Below are positions 57,880 to 64,000 of a DNA stretch of 64,000 bases, in pieces. Under the pieces are notes generated by a model. That model worked only from the letters and a program-made list of their open reading frames with translations, was not told the origin of the DNA and ran no database searches. This DNA is from Siphonodentalium dalli (lineage: Eukaryota > Mollusca > Scaphopoda > Gadilida > Siphonodentaliidae): assembly GCA_032622095.1 (NCBI GenBank), contig CP136064.1, forward strand, positions 129,505,605 to 129,569,604. Direction: 5' to 3'. Made by a program: the position numbers and the translations under genes. Numbering within the stretch: the stretch's first letter is position 1; each line of letters starts with the position of its first letter.

Positions 57880-59010
57880 TTGGTGATTGTGGTTCAGATT
57901 TGTTCTATCAGGGTCACCAGGTCAAGTAGGTGCAAGGCCAGCTACATTACTCTTTCTCTACATAGTAATTCATGATGTGTCTTCTATGCAATAATCAAAT
58001 GGCCTATTTTGCTTATATTTGGTATGAAATTACCTTTGTGAAAATGGGATCACAAAGTCAAATAAGGGCAGAGCCAGAGACTATTTCACTACATAGTAAT
58101 TCTTAAAATATGTTTGCAAGAACTGGTTGGCTTATTTAGCATGGAATGTTCTTCCTTGACTGCAATTCAGATTTTTTTTAAATGGGGTCACTTGGTCAAA
58201 TAGGGGCCAAACGAAGAACAGTTTCCCTCTTAATATGCTTCCTTCACAAGGACCATCGTACTGATATTTATCATATGTATGAAGGGTTCTTTGGTGTCTG
58301 GGATTTAAATTTATTCAGATGGGGTCACCAGGTTAAATAGGGTGGGACCAGGGACATAACTATATGTCTCTATAGTAATTCTTAAAATGTCTTCTCAAGA
58401 GAGGTTGGACTATTTAGCTTACATATAGTATGGAGCAATCAGGAGGATCCTTAAGTGACTGAGATTCAGATTTGTTAAAATGAGGTCAATTTGTCAAGAA
58501 ATGGTGGGGCTATGGGGAGTTAACACTTTTGTGTCTAATAAAATCATTGAAATGCCAAATTCATTAAAACATCTACCTTGGAACCACCTGACTGATTAAT
58601 CTGACTTACATGTATTGTGTTTTGGATCCATGGATAATTGGGCTTCAAACATGTCTAAATGGTTTTGGAAAAAGGCGCTTGTGAGATTGGAAATTTCCAA
58701 CAATTGAGAAAGTTTGAGGTGTCAGTTGTGAAATTCCAACCTAAGACTTGGGAGTCTGTATACCGGTCAAAGGGGACTTGTTGAGCTGGAGGAGGAGGGG
58801 GTGATCAGTAGTATACAGTTGGTAATTTCAAGGTGGATTTTCACCAATCTACATATGTGAAATCTCTCTAGCCACATATCCTGTTTAGAGCTATTTCTTT
58901 TAAAGTAATTATGAAAAGTTCTGACTGTTGTAGTCTCCAGAGTCCCAGTCTTATCAGTCTTTGTAGTCTGGTGAGCGACCCCACAGTCATTGACTGTCTT
59001 GTTTAATCTT
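57880..59010 (+). repeat. Core modules plus GACTGTCTTG-family block, duplicated downstream
   Basis: Core modules of the AGCTCACC family (57885-58560) are followed by the block AGATTGGAAATTTCCAACAA to TTGACTGTCTTGTTT (58685-59005). From about 58190 onward the arrangement is copied at 60970-61790. Confidence 0.75.
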
Positions 59011-59019
59011 GGCACTGAT

Positions 59020-59330
59020 ATTTAGTAACCTGGGAACCTGTGCACCTGCGATTATGACGTCTGTCCGACATTTTTTGTGTGGAGTTATTCCCCTTTTTCA
59101 ACTTAGAATTTTTTTCGCAACATACATAATTTTGTCCAAGGTTTTATTCCTACATTTTTCGGTCAATAGGTTTAAGATTTATATAGGGTTATGGTTGTAC
59201 ACCTGCAATGGGAACCGTTATTTTATTATTTTAACTAAATGTTTACTGACATGTGAAACATCTTGGTATTTTAAAAACAGGGGGGTATCCGTAGTCCTAT
59301 TGGGACAGTCACACCTCTAGTTGGATTTGA
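59020..59330 (+). repeat. 3' part of a TATACCCCCC-family element
   Basis: Shares ACCTGTGCACCTGCGATTAT, GACGTCTGTCCGACATTTTT and TTCGCAACAT with 56340-56600. It ends with ACAGGGGGGTATCC and CACACCTCTAGTTGG, the likely 3' terminus. Confidence 0.65.
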
Positions 59331-59369
59331 ACTGAAGATTTGCAGCGATTTTTATGTTAAAAAATTAAA

Positions 59370-59435
59370 TAAATATAAAAAAAATATATATATATATTAT
59401 TTGTGTTAAATAATATATATATATATATTTTTTTA
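59370..59435. repeat. AT palindrome
   Basis: TATATATATATTATTTGTGT and its complement AAATAATATATATATATA form a perfect hairpin next to poly(A) and poly(T) stretches. Confidence 0.85.
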
Positions 59436-59771
59436 GTTTAGATTGAACTTCTTGCTCAATTTAAATTTTATTTTTTAAAGAGTACTATATAGAGCATTTG
59501 GAAAAGGGCTACCTTCAATTTATCATGTCAGGGGCTGCAGGGGGTCCCAGACAGGAGGCAACAAACAATTTATTTTGAGGGCTACTTACTGTTTTTTTTT
59601 ATATATTTCTTGAGAGGTATACTGACCACCATGGTATGGACTGTGTTCATTCATCTCAGTTTAGGGGTCCTAGAGTATTCCAATGTTATTATATCCCTAC
59701 CGATGTCAAAGTGACACTACTGGTGCAAAATTGGCACTCGGACCCATAAATTCCAATAATTTCTGAGATTT

Positions 59772-60370
59772 GCTATCGCCGAGGGATGGGTTAAACATCT
59801 GCCAATCATGGTCGGCCTCTCCTTTTTTTTTTAGCTCACCTGAGACGAAGTCTCCAGTGGAGCTATAGTCATCACTCGTCTGTCCATCCATCGTCCGTCC
59901 ATCCGTAGTCCGTCAACGATTCTTTGAACATCATCTCCTCTGGAACCGTAAGACCGAATTGGTTCATATATGGTGTGGATGTTCCCTAGGTGACTCTCAT
60001 TCAGATTTGTTCAAATGAGGTGACTGGGTCAAATAGTTGCGAAACCAGGGCCATAAATCTATTCCTCCATAGTAATTCTTACAACAACTTCTTGTCCAGA
60101 ACCATTGGGTCGATTTAGCTAATATTTGGTATGGAGGTTCCTTGGGTGACTGGTGTTCAGATTTGTTCAAATGAGGTCACCCGGTCAATTAGTTGAGAAA
60201 CCAGGGCCATAACTCATAGTAATTCTTAGATTGACTTTAAAAAAAATATTGGGCCGATTTAGCTTATATTTGGTACGTAGGGACCTTGGGTGACTGGGGT
60301 TCAGATTTGTTCAAATGGGGTCACTGGGTCAAATAGGGGCAGAACCAGGGACATAACTCTAAAAAAATTA
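59772..60370 (+). mobile_element. 3'-hairpin module followed by an AGCTCACC-family copy
   Basis: The module (59772-59821; hairpin GCCAATCATGGTCGGC) is separated by only a T run from the 5' hairpin of the next element (59833-59864). A CCGTCCAT run and three core modules follow. Confidence 0.75.
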
Positions 60371-60804
60371 ATTACATTTTTGCATTTTGACCTTTGATTT
60401 TTTATTTAGACACATCACAGCTACCCCACACCACCCTCCCCCACCCACCTCCTGTCCCTGCCACACCACGCTGTACCATACCATATTATCGCTGCCTAGT
60501 TCACCCCATTAAAATGCTTGTTTTGATCACAGCTGTAGGAGTAACACAAAGCTGTTTGTGCAGTCGTTAAAACCTAATTATCTAAATGTCAACACCTCTC
60601 CAAGACATACTGGTAGCTGATAGTGGTTTCATGAATGGAATTTAATCCCAGAGGATGCACTGGCTTTCAAGGTCATGGGAATTTTGTTAAGCCAATGTAG
60701 TCAGGCATTCAAATAAATCATATATGTCATATTCTCACAGGGATGTTCCCACAGTGTTGGGGGGAGGGTGATTGACAGATTTGTTCAATGAAATGTAATT
60801 TTTA

Positions 60805-61790
60805 AGCTCACCTGAGACGAAGCTATAGTCATCACTTCTCATCTGTCACCTGTTCATCTGTCTGTCTGTCCATCCATCTGTCAACAATTCTTTGAACATC
60901 TTCTCTAGATCATAAGACTGAATGGGTTCATATTTGGTGTGGATGTTCCCTAGGTGACTCACATTCATATTTGTTCAAATGAGGTCACCTTGTCAAATAG
61001 GGGCCAAGCAAAGGACAGTTTTCCTCTTAATATGCTTCCTTCACACGGACCATCAGGTTTATTTTACTGATATTTAGTATGAAGGGTTCTTTGGTGTCTG
61101 GGATTAAAATTTATTCAGATGGGATCACCAGGTTAAATAGGGTGGGACCAGGGACATACTGTATGTCTCTATAGTAATACTTAAAATGTCTTCTCAAGAG
61201 AGGTTGGACTATTTAGCTTACATATAGTATGGAGGATCCTTTAGTGACTGAGATTCAGATTTGTTAACATGAGGTCAACCTGTTAAGAAATGACGGGGCT
61301 ATTGGGACTTAAGACTTTTGTGTCTAATAAAATTATTAAAATACAAAATTCATTAAAAAATCTACCTTGGAACTACCTGACTGATTAATCTGACATACAT
61401 ATATAGTGTTTTTGGGTCCATGGATAATTGGGCTTTAAACATGTCCAAATGGTTTTATAAAAAGGTGCTTGTGAGATTGGAAATTTCCAACAATTGAGAA
61501 AGTTTGAGATGTCGGTTGTGAAATTCCAACCTAAGACTTGGAAGTCCGGAGCCCGGTCGGGAGGGGACATGTTGAGCTGGAGGAGGAGGGGGGGTGTGAT
61601 CAGTAGTGTACAGTTGGTAATTTAAAGGTAGATATTCACTGATCTACATACATGAAGCCTCTCTAGCCACATATCCTGTTTAGATCTAATTCTTTTAAAG
61701 TGATTATGAAAAGTTCTGACTATTGTGGTCTCCAGAGTCCCAGTCTGGTGAGCGACCCCACAGTCTTTGACTGTCTTGTTTGAGATATTG
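60805..61790 (+). repeat. AGCTCACC-family copy with broken hairpin, plus duplicated downstream block
   Basis: The hairpin has lost one arm (AGCTCACCTGAGACGAAGCT). The interval 60970-61790 duplicates about 58190-59005, including AGTATGCTTCCTTCACA-type and CCTAAGACTTGG(A/G)AGTC words. Confidence 0.75.
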
Positions 61791-62050
61791 CAGCATGATC
61801 AAATAATACTACTAGTAAATCTAAGAAAAAACTACTTTTTTAAATGCAAGGTTGCGAGGCCCATATATTAATTTCTAGAAGCCAAATGATGAATGTTTTG
61901 TTGAAAACTATTAATTCCGAGGTTTACACACAAAAAAATATATACACACTTGTAATATATCCAAGTTAAATTTTTTGTCGATAAGAGAATCGCCCAGCAG
62001 TGTTTGTTTGCTACTATAAATATTTTTAATTATGGTTTGTCTAATTTCAG
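61791..62050 (+). other. Probable intron end
   Basis: AT-rich sequence ending with a good polypyrimidine/acceptor (TATGGTTTGTCTAATTTCAG). No repeat is recognised. Confidence 0.5.
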
Positions 62051-64000
62051 GTATGGTTGCCATGTCAACATTTGAGTAATGAACTCATCATATGACTCAA
62101 ATGGATCAGACAATCTGATTATTGATGACATAGAGAGGGACAACGACAACATCAAAATAGATTCAGATCTCAATGAGAGTTCTGGTGATGAGTCAGATGC
62201 CAATTCTGTGAGTCTGGGGTCAGACAATGATGACCCATTCTTCACACTCAATGAATTTGTCGTTGTTGATGAGTGCGGAGGGAATGATAATGCTGAAGAA
62301 GAAGATAGCGCATCGCAAGGAGATTTACAGAAGAGTGATACTCCTACTCCCAATAGCTTGACGCCTAGTTCATCAGAATTTTGCATACTTGATGACCTCA
62401 AGATCAGTGACAGCATTGAGAGTTCTACACATGTTCAAGCAAAACAAGAAAATGTTCAATGCAATGCTAGTCCAAACTTGCCGACTGTTGCGGTGGATAC
62501 AAAGCATGATAATGGAGGTCATAATCGATTAGATGACAGTGAATTTACTGACTCGCAGAAAAATCAAGGTGATGTGTATCTTGAAGAGAGTTATAAAAAA
62601 TCATTAAAACAGCCGTTATGCGACAATCTATTCGAAGCTCTCACTAAAAATACACAGATAGCTTCAGATAGTGTGATCCCAACGACTTCAGCAAAAAGGA
62701 AACTTACAGCTGATGACTCTGCACCTACCCGCCCCAAAGATGCCACGAGAAGAAAGAGCTCAGATTCAAATCGAACAAATGTTTTTGAAATGTTTCAGAA
62801 ATTTCCAGTTAGTGATGCTGATGAGTTAAAGCAATGCCAGAACCTTATTGGAAAAATCAGTACTTCATCGTTGCGAGGTACCTCCTCTGGTTCGCGGTCA
62901 CAGTCTCCATTTAGCACCTTCAGCTCAAGATCAACATCTCCGAAGAATGTGTTTGATATCTTCAAAGAGATCCCTGGTGGAATAGGTTCCCCGGTGATAA
63001 AGACGGAACCTACTGACGTGGAGGATCTTCCATTTGATGCAAGTAACCTGGGAATAAATTCTCAGTCTGAGGACCATGTCACGCAAGTAGGGAAGAGTCA
63101 CGTTCACAGTGCAAAAGAAACACCTGGGAAGAATCTGTTTGAGATATTTAGAAATCTTCAAACTACTCCCGACAATGAGAGTTCTGATTCAGAAGGAACA
63201 CCAGTTATCGAGCTGAATTTTGATGAAAGTGGTGACTATGAGACTGAGTTTGTTCTTGTTACATCACCAAAGAGCTCTTTTTTGGATAAGTCAACTTGCG
63301 ACAATCCTAAAGATGATGACGATGAAGTTGAGCAGTTAAATTTGACTGGGAAGCCTGCAGATGTTCGTGTCTTGGATGAGAAGATTCTTTGTTCGACACC
63401 TGTCACCGGTTGTCTGAACAATATCAGTGCAAGCTATTCTTATGTTTCTGATGTGGAGGAGAATGATGAGGGAAATAGCGTGGACTCTGATGTTTCCAAA
63501 TACTACTCCGCAGATTCACAGAAACACAATGACACTTCCCAAACTGAGATTGTTACAAACAATACTTCAATTGAAAGTCAATATTCAGATATATCAGATG
63601 ACAATAATGACACAGGTAAAGACTTGAAGGGAGATAATTCAAGATTATCAACAAGTCAAGCCGAATATTCTGACATATCTGATACAGAAGTTACTGATGA
63701 TAGAAGAGAGGTTTCCAGTCATCAGCTCATCCCAAGTAATTCTGGTTTACTGCAGAATACGGAAACAGCCTTCGCTCACAAGGAGGGGATGACAACTACA
63801 AGCCATGATCAGAAGAACGGGCAATTGGATGATAAAACTCTTATAGCCGATTCCAAGCCTTTTGTGACTGATTGTGTTTCAAATGAGGTTCTTAAGGGAG
63901 ATATTATTCGAGACATTTCTGATGGTGCTTTGAATTTAATAGACATACCTGCTGTCGCCAATCAAGCTGAAGTTAACTCGGTAGTCAAGCAGAAACCATC
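62051..64000 (+). CDS. Host gene exon: acidic Ser/Asp-rich protein with SIM-like patches, partial at the 3' side
   Basis: After an acceptor at 62050, ATG at 62079 opens a frame that runs 640 complete codons to the window edge with no stop. A TGA lies in frame just upstream (62073), so this is the likely start. The protein (MNSSYDSNGSDNLIIDDIER...) is acidic and low in complexity. It has basic spots (AKRKL at ~205, TRRKSS at ~223). Hydrophobic patches beside acidic residues resemble SUMO-interaction motifs: NLIIDDIE ~12, EFVVVDEC ~59, FCILDDLK ~101, PVIELNF ~375, EFVLVTS ~390, NLIDIP ~619. A sumoylation-type IKTE lies at ~307. NVFEMFQKFP, NVFDIFKEIP, NLFEIFRNLQ and NLFEALTKNT repeat one short motif; YSDISD occurs twice (~502, ~530). 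A nuclear, SUMO-linked scaffold is inference. No homologue is named. Confidence 0.88.
62053..62079 (+). promoter_or_regulatory. Upstream ORF overlapping the main start codon
   Basis: ATG at 62053 (good context, GGTATGG) starts an 8-codon ORF, MVAMSTFE. Its stop shares one base with the main start (TAATG, 62077-62081). Both Mets of the small ORF are in the same frame. It would matter only if the transcript's leader continues upstream as assumed. Confidence 0.5.

Noticed and set aside
62030-62416. 128-codon minus-strand ORF rich in Ser and Leu
   Set aside because: Antisense shadow of the acidic Ser-rich host exon.

Overview
This is animal, almost certainly bivalve-mollusc, nuclear DNA. It is AT-rich, its exon candidates have GT-AG borders, and it is packed with decayed mobile elements. 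The strongest taxonomic clue is a set of dispersed repeats with an initial hairpin, a CCGT-type tetranucleotide run and tandem ~150-165 bp cores. This is the architecture known from bivalve pearl-like / Helentron-related non-autonomous elements. No prokaryotic gene organisation, rRNA, tRNA or CRISPR array was recognised.

Layout. 1-4.1 kb: AT-rich sequence with one candidate 69-bp exon and an inverted repeat pair. 4.1-10.7 kb: a duplicated, decayed DIRS-like tyrosine-recombinase retrotransposon, a hAT-like terminal-inverted-repeat (TIR) element, a broken Tc1 transposase and a field of degenerate ~200-bp repeats. 12.9-22.2 kb: one nearly full-length Ty3/gypsy LTR retrotransposon on the minus strand. 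It has gag, a -1 slippery site, protease, RT/RNase H/integrase and extra 3' ORFs. It is broken by frameshifts and by a CCGAA-repeat insertion in integrase. 23.5-26.1 kb: a decayed LINE. 26.9-27.7 kb: a decayed minus-strand coding region of unknown type. 28.5-35.2 kb: short motif repeats and hairpin-headed elements.

35.2-39.5 kb: three copies in tandem of a 1414-bp unit, itself made of ~165-bp subunits. 40.3-46.0 kb: a 5.65-kb foldback whose two arms carry remnants of the same orphan protein, with a minisatellite and a small foldback MITE between them. 46.2-51.2 kb: more hairpin-headed repeats, including a paralogous segment that is an empty-site copy of the LTR element's target. 51.2-55.0 kb: a satellite of alternating ~84/77-bp units. 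55.5-55.9 kb: two candidate exons resembling an ML (NPC2-like) lipid-binding domain. 56.1-61.8 kb: further hairpin-headed repeats and a MITE.

62.05-64.0 kb: the one convincing host gene. It is an exon opening with the start codon of an acidic, Ser/Asp-rich protein that stays open for 640 codons to the window edge. It carries several SUMO-interaction-like hydrophobic patches and a repeated N-V/L-F-E/D motif.

The mobile elements do not form a pathway. Their order records serial insertion: Tc1 after DIRS, the LTR element into an older repeat, the CCGAA block into the LTR element, and MITEs into the foldback. All calls come from reading the sequence; no database search was run, and positions given with a tilde are approximate.
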